DNA of 39,227 nt from CAWHOW01 sp050013795 (GCA_050013795.1 JBEKEO010000008.1:1-39227), one strand, 5' to 3'. Shown: positions 18,152 through 24,977, counted from the stretch's first letter. Notes: a model not told the origin generated them from the sequence alone. Made by a program: numbers and translations.

Positions 18152-18415
18152 TTACTTTTTCTTAACTTCTTTTTTTACTTCTTTTTTTCCACCTTTTTTG
18201 TCAGCGCTGTCTTTCTTTAAGCTGTCTTTCTTAGCAACTTCTTTTAAACTGTCAGCTTCTTTAATTTTCTTAATGCTGTCATTAATCTTAGCTATACTGT
18301 CAGCTTTTTTTGTTGAATCAGCTTTTGCTTTTGCTGCAGCTTCTTTTTTCCCACCGCCGCATGCCATAAATGCTACCATACCGGCTGCAAGGAATAATGC
18401 GAATAATTTTTTCAT
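18152..18415 (-). CDS. Small Lys/Asp/Ser-rich lipoprotein, paralogue A
   Basis: The 87-residue precursor has a lipobox ending at Cys19 (VAFMAC), so it should be lipidated and cleaved by signal peptidase II. The mature part is almost entirely Lys, Ala, Asp, Ser and Glu, with recurring KADS, INDSIKK and KKDSLKK units and a KKEVKKEVKKK tail, suggesting an extended or helical charged chain. I know no function for this type, which is common in Bacteroidota. Two paralogues follow at 18560 and 18935 on the same strand, each with its own hairpin terminator and a related leader. A cationic periplasmic linker that contacts peptidoglycan or the membrane is only a guess. Confidence 0.8.
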   Translation of the reverse strand: MKKLFALFLAAGMVAFMACGGGKKEAAAKAKADSTKKADSIAKINDSIKKIKEADSLKEVAKKDSLKKDSADKKGGKKEVKKEVKKK

Positions 18416-18444
18416 GTGTTTTGTAATTTTGGTTTATTTGTGTG

Positions 18445-18477
18445 CAAAAGTAAACATTATTTGTAAATAGCAACAAA
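18445..18477 (-). promoter_or_regulatory. Promoter of paralogue A
   Basis: On the minus strand TACTTTTG lies at 18445-18452, with TTTG at 18474-18477 (21-base spacer). The following leader aligns with those of paralogues B and C. Confidence 0.65.
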
Positions 18478-18525
18478 AAAAGATAAAAAAAATAAACATT
18501 TTATCAACATAACTGATTATAACCA

Positions 18526-18557
18526 TAAAAAAAAGGGGAATTTATACCCCCTTTTTT
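18526..18557 (-). terminator. Terminator of the 18560 lipoprotein gene
   Basis: AAAAGGGG (18531-18538) pairs with CCCCTTTT (18548-18555). The flanking A run on the left gives the T tract on the minus strand. It starts 3 bases after the stop codon. Confidence 0.8.
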
Positions 18558-18559
18558 AT

Positions 18560-18820
18560 TTATTTATGAGCAGGATGTTTTGGCTTGGGTTTGCTATGAT
18601 GTGTCTTTTTCTCAGCTTTTTTAATAGAATCGTTTCTTAAAGAATCTGCTTTTTGAGTAGCTTTCTCAATTACAGCCAGAGAATCGGCTTTGTGCACTTT
18701 TGATATTGAATCTCTTCTTAATGAATCCTGCCTGGCTTTTAGTTTAGCTTTATCGCTGCCTCCGCATGCAACAAATGCTGCTATGCCGGCAATTAATAAT
18801 AGTGATAATAGTTTTTTCAT
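18560..18820 (-). CDS. Small Lys/Asp/Ser-rich lipoprotein, paralogue B
   Basis: The 86-residue precursor has a lipobox ending at Cys19 (AAFVACGG). The mature chain repeats RQDSLRRDS, KADSLAVIEKA and KADSLRNDSIKKA and ends in a His/Pro/Lys tail (HHSKPKPKHPAHK). The signal region is nearly the same as in paralogues A and C, and the 5' leader is closest to that of C, including a GGTTAACC palindrome. This points to tandem duplication of the whole unit. Function unknown. Confidence 0.8.
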   Translation of the reverse strand: MKKLLSLLLIAGIAAFVACGGSDKAKLKARQDSLRRDSISKVHKADSLAVIEKATQKADSLRNDSIKKAEKKTHHSKPKPKHPAHK

Positions 18821-18851
18821 GTTTTTTTAAGTTTTTTGGTTAACCTGAGCG

Positions 18852-18878
18852 CAAAAGTACTATTTTTTTAATTGCAAA
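18852..18878 (-). promoter_or_regulatory. Promoter of paralogue B
   Basis: On the minus strand TACTTTTG lies at 18852-18859 and TTTG at 18875-18878, with a 15-base spacer. The TTTG begins only 3 bases after the terminator stem of the upstream gene (18881-18910), so terminator and promoter abut. Confidence 0.6.
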
Positions 18879-18910
18879 ATAAAAGAGGGAAACTTTTGCT
18901 TCCCTCTTTT
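18875..18910 (-). terminator. Terminator of the 18935 lipoprotein gene
   Basis: An 11-bp perfect stem, AAAAGAGGGAA (18881-18891) with TTCCCTCTTTT (18900-18910), has an 8-base loop. On the minus strand it is followed by ATTTTG, which also serves as the upstream element of the next promoter. Confidence 0.85.
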
Positions 18911-18934
18911 ATTAACAATAAATTAAATCAACTG

Positions 18935-19258
18935 TTATTTCACACCAATTTTTCCTGAACCTTTTTTTACTGGTTTTATTGGTGCTGATGTTCCTTTTAC
19001 AGGAGTGGTAGTAGGAGTGTAACTACCTTTTGTTTTGCTTGCTTTTTCAACAGAATCCATTTTTTTTAATGAATCCTTTTGATGTTGTAATTTTGCAACT
19101 GCAGCTAAAGAATCAGTTTCTTTTTTCTGTTTTTCAACAGCGTTTATTGAATCTTGTTTTTGTTTTTCTTTAGCTTCCTGTTCCTTTTTGCTTGGACCGC
19201 AGGAAACAACAAATGCTACCATTCCGGCAACGAGTGCTAATGATACTAATTTTTTCAT
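18935..19258 (-). CDS. Small Lys/Asp/Ser-rich lipoprotein, paralogue C
   Basis: The 107-residue precursor has a lipobox ending at Cys20 (VAFVVSCG). The mature chain starts with KKEQEAKEKQKQDS and continues with KKETDSLAAVAK, QKDSLKKMDS and a Thr/Pro/Lys/Gly-rich tail (TPTTTPVKG, PIKPVKKGSGKIGVK). It is the longest of the three paralogues and is divergent to the Ig-like lipoprotein at 19411. Function unknown. Confidence 0.8.
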   Translation of the reverse strand: MKKLVSLALVAGMVAFVVSCGPSKKEQEAKEKQKQDSINAVEKQKKETDSLAAVAKLQHQKDSLKKMDSVEKASKTKGSYTPTTTPVKGTSAPIKPVKKGSGKIGVK

Positions 19259-19290
19259 GTTTTTTAGTGTTTTTTTGGTTAACCTGAGTG

Positions 19291-19317
19291 CAAAAGTATA
19301 TTTTATTTTTAAACAAA
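19291..19317 (-). promoter_or_regulatory. Promoter of paralogue C
   Basis: On the minus strand TACTTTTG lies at 19291-19298 and TTTG at 19314-19317, with the same 15-base spacer as paralogue B. GGTTAACC (19277-19284) follows in the leader, as it does at 18838-18845. Confidence 0.6.
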
Positions 19318-19349
19318 GAAATAAAAAATGTTTTTTTAAATAAAAATAT

Positions 19350-19357
19350 TACTTTTG
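19350..19357 (+). promoter_or_regulatory. -7 box of the 19411 gene
   Basis: TACTTTTG matches TAnnTTTG, 53 bases before the ATG. It is divergent to the paralogue C promoter 50 bases away. No exact TTTG lies at -33. Confidence 0.55.
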
Positions 19358-19410
19358 CATCGTGAAACTTGAATTCAAAAATCAAAATTATTAACCTAAA
19401 AAATGTTATT

Positions 19411-20100
19411 ATGAAAAAAATTCTTTTATCAGTTGCAGCATTATCAATGATTATCGGTGCAACAGTGATTACCTCATGTAAAAAAACTGACAACACTCCA
19501 CCAACTATTACGCTTGTGGGTGGTACTGTCACTGTTACCATTGGAACTACTTATACTGACCCTGGCTATTCAGCAGTCGACAACGCTGGTAATAGCGTTA
19601 CTCCTGTAGTTACATGGAGTCCTGCTGAAAATTTGAATGTAGCAGGTACTTATACAATTACTTATACTGCTACTGATGAAAACGGAAATTCCAGTACTGC
19701 TACAAGAACTGTTTATGTTGCAATTACTCCTGCTTATCTTGCACCAGGAACAGGAGGACATTGGGATGTAGCTGATGTAACTGATACTACAGTAAATTAT
19801 CATGATATTCTTACTGTTTCAAGTACTGCCCCTCTTACTACTGTTTGGACAGCAGCATTTGGTGCTTATACCGGTGCAGCTATTTATTTTACTTTATCAG
19901 GTGTTGACGGAAGAACAATTACTGTTCCTCAACAGCAAACTGCTTGTGGAAGCGATGGCGATACCCGTTCATTTACAGGTTCAGGAACAGTAGCAGCTGA
20001 TGGCGCAACTATTACAATTAATTATACCGTAACAGATATTACAGCATCTACATCACCAACTACAGGTACTGATACTTATACCAATAAAACGAAAAAGTAA
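19411..20100 (+). CDS. Ig-like (DUF5011-type) lipoprotein 1
   Basis: The 229-residue lipoprotein has a lipobox ending at Cys23 (VITSCKK). Residues 30-110 form a DUF5011-like Ig domain with PPTITLVGG, YTDPGY.A.DNAGN, GTYTITYTATDENGN and TATRTVYV. A second beta-rich region follows (HWDVADVTDTT, FTGSGTVAADGATITINYTV). I chose the ATG at 19411 because it starts the signal peptide and follows the -7 box; an upstream extension is not needed. It is one of three paralogues (20181, 22633) with nearly identical signal peptides. Its C-terminal domain is the most divergent of the three. A surface-exposed binding role is plausible but unproven. Confidence 0.85.
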   Translation: MKKILLSVAALSMIIGATVITSCKKTDNTPPTITLVGGTVTVTIGTTYTDPGYSAVDNAGNSVTPVVTWSPAENLNVAGTYTITYTATDENGNSSTATRTVYVAITPAYLAPGTGGHWDVADVTDTTVNYHDILTVSSTAPLTTVWTAAFGAYTGAAIYFTLSGVDGRTITVPQQQTACGSDGDTRSFTGSGTVAADGATITINYTVTDITASTSPTTGTDTYTNKTKK

Positions 20101-20123
20101 TATTCAATTATACCTCATAAAAG

Positions 20124-20150
20124 AGCTGTTCAATTGAACAGCTTTTTTTT
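20124..20150 (+). terminator. Terminator after the 19411 gene, abutting the next -7 box
   Basis: A perfect 20-base palindrome (20124-20143) is followed by T8. The last T (20150) is also the first base of the TATCTTTG box of the next gene. Confidence 0.9.
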
Positions 20151-20157
20151 ATCTTTG
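20150..20157 (+). promoter_or_regulatory. -7 box of the 20181 gene
   Basis: TATCTTTG matches TAnnTTTG, 23 bases before the ATG. The -33 position falls inside the preceding terminator hairpin and has no TTTG. Confidence 0.6.
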
Positions 20158-20180
20158 CATGTATTAAACATTCTGCTTTA

Positions 20181-20885
20181 ATGAAAACAAAAATTCTTTT
20201 ATCAGTTGCAGCATTATCAATACTTATTAGTGCAACTGAGTTTACTTCCTGTAAAAAACAAGAGAACAACACTCCGCCGACTATTACACTTGATGGTCAG
20301 AATCCATGGACTATTTATCTTCAATCTGGCGCAACCGATCCGGGCATTACAGCAATTGACAACAGCGGAAACAGCATTCCTACATATATTAGTTCGTGGA
20401 GCAGCACTAATCCAAATCAGAATCAGACGGGCACCTATACAATTACATATTCTGTAGTTGATGCAAACGGAAATACTGCTACTGCAACAAGAACAGTTAT
20501 AGTTGTAAATCAAGCACAATTTCTTCAGGGTAACTATAATGTTTCTGATGTTTTATCGGGAGATGCATCATCAAATATTTATTATATTGCTACTGTTAAC
20601 TCATCTTCGACGGAAAATAATAGTATTTCTATTGCCAATTTTGGCGGTTTTGGAACAACAGTGAACGTTATGGTGACACTTAGCAGTAGTAATGAATTAA
20701 TTATTTCACCTCAAACACCAAAAGGTATGGTTCCTTCGCCTATTAATAATGGACTTCAGGGTTCCGGTACAGTTAATTCAACCGGCATCCTCAGTATAAA
20801 TTATACAGTTGATTATGGCGGAATTCCTGATTATACAATAAATGGTACTGCTGTTTATACAAGAGGAGCGAATAAAAAGAAATAA
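20181..20885 (+). CDS. Ig-like (DUF5011-type) lipoprotein 2
   Basis: The 234-residue lipoprotein has a lipobox at Cys24 (EFTSCKK). The Ig-like domain (about 33-115) has PPTITLDGQNPWTIYLQSG, TDPGITAIDNSGN, GTYTITYSVVDANGN and TATRTVIVV. The C-terminal domain (about 120-230) has GNYNVSDVLSGD, ISIANFGGFGTTVNV, GLQGSGTVNSTGILSINYTV and GTAVYTRG. That domain is shared with the paralogue at 22633 and more weakly with 19411. It is a single-gene unit with its own terminator. Function unknown; probably displayed on the outer membrane. Confidence 0.85.
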   Translation: MKTKILLSVAALSILISATEFTSCKKQENNTPPTITLDGQNPWTIYLQSGATDPGITAIDNSGNSIPTYISSWSSTNPNQNQTGTYTITYSVVDANGNTATATRTVIVVNQAQFLQGNYNVSDVLSGDASSNIYYIATVNSSSTENNSISIANFGGFGTTVNVMVTLSSSNELIISPQTPKGMVPSPINNGLQGSGTVNSTGILSINYTVDYGGIPDYTINGTAVYTRGANKKK

Positions 20886-20900
20886 CTAAAGATAATGAAA

Positions 20901-20931
20901 AAAAAGTTGTTCGATGAACAGCTTTTTTTTT
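20901..20931 (+). terminator. Terminator after the 20181 gene
   Basis: GTTGTTC (20906-20912) pairs with GAACAGC (20916-20922), one wobble, extended by A-T pairs, and is followed by T8-9. The hairpin would lie inside the next gene if an upstream alternative start were used, which argues for the ATG at 20976. Confidence 0.88.
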
Positions 20932-20975
20932 GGCAAAATTTTTGTTTATGGATAAATAGTTTAAAACAAACTGTG

Positions 20976-21665
20976 ATGAAAACAAAAATTTCCTTTGTCT
21001 CCATACTGGTCTTAATGGTTCCTTTTCTGATAAAATCACAGGTAACTGATTCGATGAAGAAATTCAGTTATGCTGATGATTCTATTTTAAAAAGATTTGT
21101 GAATACCTTGCCTAAAAGCTGGACATTTACCGCTACCGACAGCACGATAATAATTAGCAGAAATGATTCAGTTATTATTGCAAAAAGGAAGTTAATACAT
21201 TTTACAAGTAGAAAAGGACCAAATTTGCCTGTGGATTCAATTAAAAAATACGGGCATAAAGGGAAAACCGAATTAATTTATCGTTATGAACCCAGATGGA
21301 CCGAGGAACAAAAGCTTAGAGCAATAAGCAATAACGATGAAATAATCCAGCAATTAGCCAATCTTCCCGATAAATACGGCATCGCTAACCTGCTTGACAA
21401 AACTAAAAGCACAAAGCTGAATAATGTTTATACGGGTCATACCGATAAGGAAATTCAGATGGTAAGGCAATTTGAAATTGAAAAGAACTATCTTTTATCA
21501 AAAATGGAAACATTACCAACTAATATCAGCGATAAATATAGTTTCTTCTTTAAATCATCAACAGGTGTTAACGATAATATTAACATTGTTTACCCTATTG
21601 AAGCCTATCAGCAATTCTTTGATATACTTGCACTTTTTAACGAACTTACTGAGAAATCCGAGTAG
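20976..21665 (+). CDS. Secreted protein of unknown function
   Basis: The 229-residue protein has a signal peptide (about residues 1-22, FVSILVLMVPFLIKSQ) and no lipobox. The start at 20976 is chosen over in-frame upstream codons because those lie in the preceding terminator hairpin. The mature protein is mixed, with DSTIIISRNDSVIIAKRK, a YRYEPRWTEEQK stretch, and NLPDKYGI and KMETLPTNISDKYSFFF elements. I do not recognise a family. No TAnnTTTG box with full match was found. Downstream, 307 bases without a gene hold a degenerate 21-bp array. Confidence 0.75.
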   Translation: MKTKISFVSILVLMVPFLIKSQVTDSMKKFSYADDSILKRFVNTLPKSWTFTATDSTIIISRNDSVIIAKRKLIHFTSRKGPNLPVDSIKKYGHKGKTELIYRYEPRWTEEQKLRAISNNDEIIQQLANLPDKYGIANLLDKTKSTKLNNVYTGHTDKEIQMVRQFEIEKNYLLSKMETLPTNISDKYSFFFKSSTGVNDNINIVYPIEAYQQFFDILALFNELTEKSE

Positions 21666-21672
21666 CTAACCG

Positions 21673-21840
21673 CTATTTAATTCATCTGGGAAAGTGGGTT
21701 TGATTACCGGGAATGAGACCTCAGTTACTGGGGATGAAGCCTCAGTTGTTGATACTTCGTTTCCAGTTACTTGAGTTAACGCCTAAATTGTTGATACTTT
21801 GTCCCTGATTAATGGAGCCAAGGTATTAACGGATGGCATT
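21673..21840. repeat. 21-bp tandem array II (degenerate)
   Basis: Eight consecutive 21-bp units start at 21673, 21694, 21715, 21736, 21757, 21778, 21799 and 21820. Shared parts include CCTCAGTTACT, CCTCAGTTGTTGATACT, CCAGTTACTTGAG, CCTAAATTGTTGATACT and CCCTGATTAATGGAG at the same phase. Units alternate somewhat, those ending GTTGATACT being the most alike (21736 and 21778). The unit has no sequence likeness to the arrays at 8679 or 28459 but has the same period. Nothing else was seen in the 21666-21931 gap. Confidence 0.7.
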
Positions 21841-21931
21841 ACCTGAGCAATAAAAATAATAACAAGAAACTTGCTTGCCCGATTGGCATGAATGCATTTT
21901 CGTGTAAATGAGTGATTTCAATAAAAAATGT

Positions 21932-21939
21932 TAATTTTG
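21932..21939 (+). promoter_or_regulatory. -7 box of the 21973 gene
   Basis: TAATTTTG matches TAnnTTTG, 33 bases before the ATG. Confidence 0.55.
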
Positions 21940-21972
21940 TTAAAAAATAAATAATAAATTAGTCAAAAAAAT

Positions 21973-22443
21973 ATGAAAAAAGTAAAATTATTAATGCCAA
22001 TTCTTGTAGTTTTATTTATTGCAAGTAACATCTGCATTTTTAGTGGATGTAAGAAGTATCCAGATGGCCCTAATATAAGCTTTAGAAGTAAGACTGAACG
22101 AGTTGCTAACACATGGGCTGGAGCATCATGGGGTAGTACACCAATAGGGCTAACATTGACAAAAAGCGGTAGTGCTACAATGAACATTATTGGTGGTTCT
22201 GCAAGTGGAACGTGGGTATTTCAAAATAATAAAGATAATATTAATATGACATTTAATATTACATCCTGGTATTTTTCAGCAAACAGCGATACTATTGAAA
22301 CGGTTACAATTAATTGTAGTATACTTGAATTAAAACAAAACAAAATGATTCTTAGCGGAACATTTGCTGTTAGTACAGTTCCAAATGATCCAAGCTATGC
22401 AGAGACTGATGGTATAAGTTGGACATTAGAAGGTAACAAATAA
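21973..22443 (+). CDS. Lipocalin-like lipoprotein
   Basis: The 156-residue lipoprotein has a lipobox ending at Cys26 (IFSGC), followed by KKYPDGPNISFRSKTERVAN, a segment typical of Bacteroidota lipocalin-like lipoproteins. The rest is beta-rich: IGLTLTKSGSATMNI, GTWVFQNNKDNINMTFN, NCSILELKQNKMILSGTF and a final SWTLEGNK. These proteins probably form a small outer-membrane beta-barrel-like fold; the ligand is unknown. It is a single-gene unit with a -7 box and a terminator. Confidence 0.82.
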   Translation: MKKVKLLMPILVVLFIASNICIFSGCKKYPDGPNISFRSKTERVANTWAGASWGSTPIGLTLTKSGSATMNIIGGSASGTWVFQNNKDNINMTFNITSWYFSANSDTIETVTINCSILELKQNKMILSGTFAVSTVPNDPSYAETDGISWTLEGNK

Positions 22444-22465
22444 AAGATTCTATCATGTTTTTTTA

Positions 22466-22498
22466 AAAAAAACTGCTTAATCGGGCAGTTTTTTTTTA
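22466..22498 (+). terminator. Terminator after the 21973 gene, overlapping the next -7 box
   Basis: AAAAACTGC pairs with GCAGTTTTT (22468-22476 with 22485-22493), giving a hairpin with an 8-base loop and a T run to 22497. TATCTTTG begins at 22497. Confidence 0.85.
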
Positions 22499-22504
22499 TC
22501 TTTG
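22497..22504 (+). promoter_or_regulatory. -7 box originally serving the 22633 gene
   Basis: TATCTTTG, followed 24 bases later by ATGAAA and a stop codon, matches the arrangement at 20150 and 24374, where the real start stands at that place. Here the gene begins 105 bases further on. Confidence 0.55.
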
Positions 22505-22527
22505 CACATATAAAACATTCTATTATT

Positions 22528-22638
22528 ATGAAATAGCCATCTGCCACGGCGGAGCAATAAATTTCACAACAACCATAACTAATTATTCATGGCATATTCC
22601 ATGTGATCTTAAAAAACAAAAAAAATAAACACATGAAA
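22528..22638 (+). other. Probable small insertion that displaced the start codon
   Basis: ATGAAA occurs at 22528-22533, followed at once by TAG, and again at 22633-22638, where the lipoprotein starts. The 99 bases between hold CTGCCACGGCGGAGCA (REP-like, compare 8333-8347) and a small ATGG...CCAT inverted repeat. In the paralogue at 20181 the promoter-to-ATG distance is 23 bases; here it is 128. A small REP or MITE-like insertion with a 6-bp target duplication would explain this. Confidence 0.5.
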
Positions 22639-23343
22639 ATAAAAAATATTTTATCAGTTGCAGCATTATCAATGCTTGTTATAGCAATGGTGATTATTTC
22701 TTGTAAAAAAGAGAATAGCATTCCACCGACTATTACGCTTAATCAACCGAATGAGAATCCCTGGACTATATATCTTCAAGCCAATGTAACCGATCCGGGT
22801 GCTACAGCAGTTGATAACAGTGGCAACAGCCTTACTACTTCAATTGTAAGTGATTGGAACAACTCTAACCCAGATCAGAATTCGATAGGCACTTATACTA
22901 TTACTTACTTTGTTTCTGATGCGGCAGGAAATACTGCTTCTACAACAAGAACGGTTATTGTTATAAATCCCGCACCATTTGTTCAGGGTAATTATACTGT
23001 TACCGATATTTTATCGGGCGATACCTCTGCAATTGCTAATTATGCTGTTACTGTTGCCCAGTCTTCGACTGTAGATGATGGTATTACCATTGCCAATTTT
23101 GGTGGTTTTGGTGCATCAGTAAACGTTCTGGCCACACTTAATGCAAGCAATGATTCATTAACCATATCACCACAATCACCTGCAGGTATGATTCGCACAC
23201 CTGTTACCAACGGGCTTCATGGTTCGGGTACTTTTAATTCTACCGGCATACTCAAAATAAATTACACAATTGTATATAGTGGTACTCCTAATGATACAAT
23301 AAATGGAACCGCTACTTATACAAGAGTAGTTAAAAAGAAATAA
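22633..23343 (+). CDS. Ig-like (DUF5011-type) lipoprotein 3
   Basis: The 236-residue lipoprotein has a lipobox at Cys24 (VIISCKK). It is closest to the 20181 protein over both domains: PPTITLNQPNENPWTIYLQ, TDPGATAVDNSGN, GTYTITYFVSDAAGN and TTRTVIVI, then GNYTVTDILSGDTS, ITIANFGGFGASVNVLATL, GLHGSGTFNSTGILKINYT and GTATYTRVVKKK. The ATG at 22633 begins the signal peptide; an upstream GTG would add a non-signal-like Lys/Asn-rich stretch. A weak hairpin (about 23365-23383) with a short T run follows the stop. Confidence 0.85.
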   Translation: MKIKNILSVAALSMLVIAMVIISCKKENSIPPTITLNQPNENPWTIYLQANVTDPGATAVDNSGNSLTTSIVSDWNNSNPDQNSIGTYTITYFVSDAAGNTASTTRTVIVINPAPFVQGNYTVTDILSGDTSAIANYAVTVAQSSTVDDGITIANFGGFGASVNVLATLNASNDSLTISPQSPAGMIRTPVTNGLHGSGTFNSTGILKINYTIVYSGTPNDTINGTATYTRVVKKK

Positions 23344-23405
23344 AATAAAGATATTTACGAAATATGCTGTTTAACAGGGCAGTTTTTAAATTAGTAAAAC
23401 TATTT

Positions 23406-23413
23406 TAATTTTG
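23406..23413 (+). promoter_or_regulatory. -7 box of the 23476 gene
   Basis: TAATTTTG matches TAnnTTTG; TTTT rather than TTTG lies 19 bases upstream. It is 62 bases before the ATG. Confidence 0.55.
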
Positions 23414-23475
23414 CAGCGTATAAAGTAACCAATAATTATAGAAAATAAATTAACAATTAACTAAAACCAAAAAAC

Positions 23476-24312
23476 ATGAAAAAATTTTTAATGCTTTTTA
23501 CGGCGCTTTTAACTTTAACTGTTGCAACCTATGCACAGAAAGGCAAAGGTAGTGGCCAGACAGGATTTAACATTGAAATATTTGTTCAACCCGGAATGTC
23601 AATGGGAGGTAATTATGATGTCGGGGCTGATGCTATTGTCTCTGCTCCTCCATACGTAGATATGAACAAATCATTTACTTTTGGCATGAATGCCGGTGCT
23701 GAAGCTGGTTATAATTTTACCGATAATATTGGGGCTGGCATAGGTTTACTCTATTCGCACCAAGGACAAGATTATAAATTTACATATACTGTTACTGGTC
23801 CGGCAACTTTAAAAGGAACTTCATCCCTGAATTATTTTAAAATGCCTTTTCTGTTTCATTTCACTGCTCCTATGGGTAATAATGTATCGTTTATTGGCTC
23901 TGCCGGTTTTTATGTTGCTATTTTAATGGGTTATAAAAATGTAATGACTAGTACATTTTCAGGTGGTTCAGACGTTGAGACTGCTAAAGGTTCAACTTTT
24001 ACAGATACTTATACAGACACTTATGGTTCGGGTTCAGACGTTGGCACCTTTTTGTTTAAACCATATACCTCAAGTGATTTTGGCGGTTTATTAGAAGCCG
24101 GTTTTCAATTCGAATTGTCAAAAAATATGTATTTGCCATTGACCCTTAATTATCAGATTGGACTTAGCAATGTGAAAAATATAGCCTCAACGGTTACTGA
24201 TTCAGGTGGTGGAACATGGGCCTATTGGGGTGATGGTAGTGACCCTAATTTAACTCTTGCATATCATAACTCTTCATTAGAACTAAAAATAGGATTAAAA
24301 ATCTTTTTTTAA
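23476..24312 (+). CDS. Outer-membrane beta-barrel protein
   Basis: The 278-residue protein has a signal peptide ending near ATYAQ (residue 20). The rest shows alternating hydrophobic strands and glycine-rich turns: IEIFVQPGMSMGGNYDVG, FTFGMNAGAEAGYNF, NIGAGIGLLYSHQGQDYKF, YFKMPFLFHFTAP, FIGSAGFYVAIL, FGGLLEAGFQFELS and YLPLTLNYQIGLSNV. It ends in LELKIGLKIFF with a terminal Phe, typical of outer-membrane proteins inserted by BamA. It resembles the PorT/outer-membrane beta-barrel family (eight or so strands) of Bacteroidota. Specific function unknown. Confidence 0.85.
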   Translation: MKKFLMLFTALLTLTVATYAQKGKGSGQTGFNIEIFVQPGMSMGGNYDVGADAIVSAPPYVDMNKSFTFGMNAGAEAGYNFTDNIGAGIGLLYSHQGQDYKFTYTVTGPATLKGTSSLNYFKMPFLFHFTAPMGNNVSFIGSAGFYVAILMGYKNVMTSTFSGGSDVETAKGSTFTDTYTDTYGSGSDVGTFLFKPYTSSDFGGLLEAGFQFELSKNMYLPLTLNYQIGLSNVKNIASTVTDSGGGTWAYWGDGSDPNLTLAYHNSSLELKIGLKIFF

Positions 24313-24342
24313 TAAACGGAATAAATTAACATAAATATTTTT

Positions 24343-24372
24343 AAAAAGCTGCTCAAACGAGCAGCTTTTTTT
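24343..24372 (+). terminator. Terminator after the beta-barrel gene, abutting the next -7 box
   Basis: A 12-bp perfect stem (24343-24354 with 24359-24370), loop AAAC, runs into T7 ending at 24372. TATCTTTG begins two bases later. Confidence 0.92.
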
Positions 24373-24373
24373 G

Positions 24374-24381
24374 TATCTTTG
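24374..24381 (+). promoter_or_regulatory. -7 box of the 24405 gene
   Basis: TATCTTTG, 23 bases before the ATG, the same spacing as at 20150 to 20181. Confidence 0.6.
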
Positions 24382-24404
24382 CATGTACAAAATATCTTAT
24401 TATT

Positions 24405-24875
24405 ATGAAAACAAAAATCATCCTTTCCATAGGTTTTACAATTATAGTTTCTTTGCTTATTTTTTCTGCATGTAAAAAGAAGATTAAAGGGTGCACTGAC
24501 CCTGATTCGATAAATTATAATTCAAAAGCCAATGATGATGATGGAAGCTGCAAATACCAGGGCAGTATGGTTTTTTGGTTCAATACTGCATTGCAGGATA
24601 CCTTAACTGCTCATGGAGCTGATACTCTTATTTATAACATAAACAATGTTAAAGTGGGAACATCGGTTGTGGCAGGCAATGGCAGGGCAAGCGCACCCTC
24701 ATGCGGACAAAGCGGGGCATTTACTTTAACCGAACAATTAGGCAGTGCTAAAAGTCAGACATATTCTTTAATTGTCAATGATAATTCAGGCAACTTCACT
24801 TGGTCAACTACAATAACCATAACAGCCAATCCTTCGTGTACTCCGTTTCAATTACTGTATTCTAACATTCAATAA
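24405..24875 (+). CDS. Lipoprotein with Cys-bounded DPDSINYN repeat motif
   Basis: The 156-residue lipoprotein has a lipobox ending at Cys23 (IFSAC). Next comes GCTDPDSINYNSKANDDDGS followed by C, an Asp-rich motif common in secreted Bacteroidota proteins that probably binds Ca2+ within a disulfide-closed loop. The remaining 100 residues are beta-rich (MVFWFNTALQDTLTAHGADT, SYSLIVNDNSGN-like, WSTTITITANPSC) with two further Cys that may pair. It is a single-gene unit; no terminator was found after it. Function unknown. Confidence 0.8.
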   Translation: MKTKIILSIGFTIIVSLLIFSACKKKIKGCTDPDSINYNSKANDDDGSCKYQGSMVFWFNTALQDTLTAHGADTLIYNINNVKVGTSVVAGNGRASAPSCGQSGAFTLTEQLGSAKSQTYSLIVNDNSGNFTWSTTITITANPSCTPFQLLYSNIQ

Positions 24876-24940
24876 TAACGAGTCATTTTTTTTGATGTAT
24901 GAATTAATGGTTGTTTCATTGTTTACAATGAAATTCACCA

Positions 24941-24971
24941 TTTGCCAACATCACTTATATTTGTACTTTTG
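24941..24971 (+). promoter_or_regulatory. Full-consensus promoter of the sulfatase-fold gene
   Basis: TTTG (24941-24944), a 19-base spacer, then TACTTTTG (24964-24971) is an exact -33/-7 match. The next ATG is at 24978, so transcription should start only about 4 bases before it. Confidence 0.75.
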
Positions 24972-24977
24972 CTGACT

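Noticed and set aside
23363..23386. Strong terminator after the third Ig-like lipoprotein
   Set aside because: The hairpin is short and ambiguous (CTG/CAG stem) with only a T5 run, so it is mentioned only with the gene.
24942..24977. Upstream TTG start adding 12 residues to the sulfatase-fold protein
   Set aside because: The segment contains the exact -33 and -7 promoter boxes, so it is not transcribed as part of the message.
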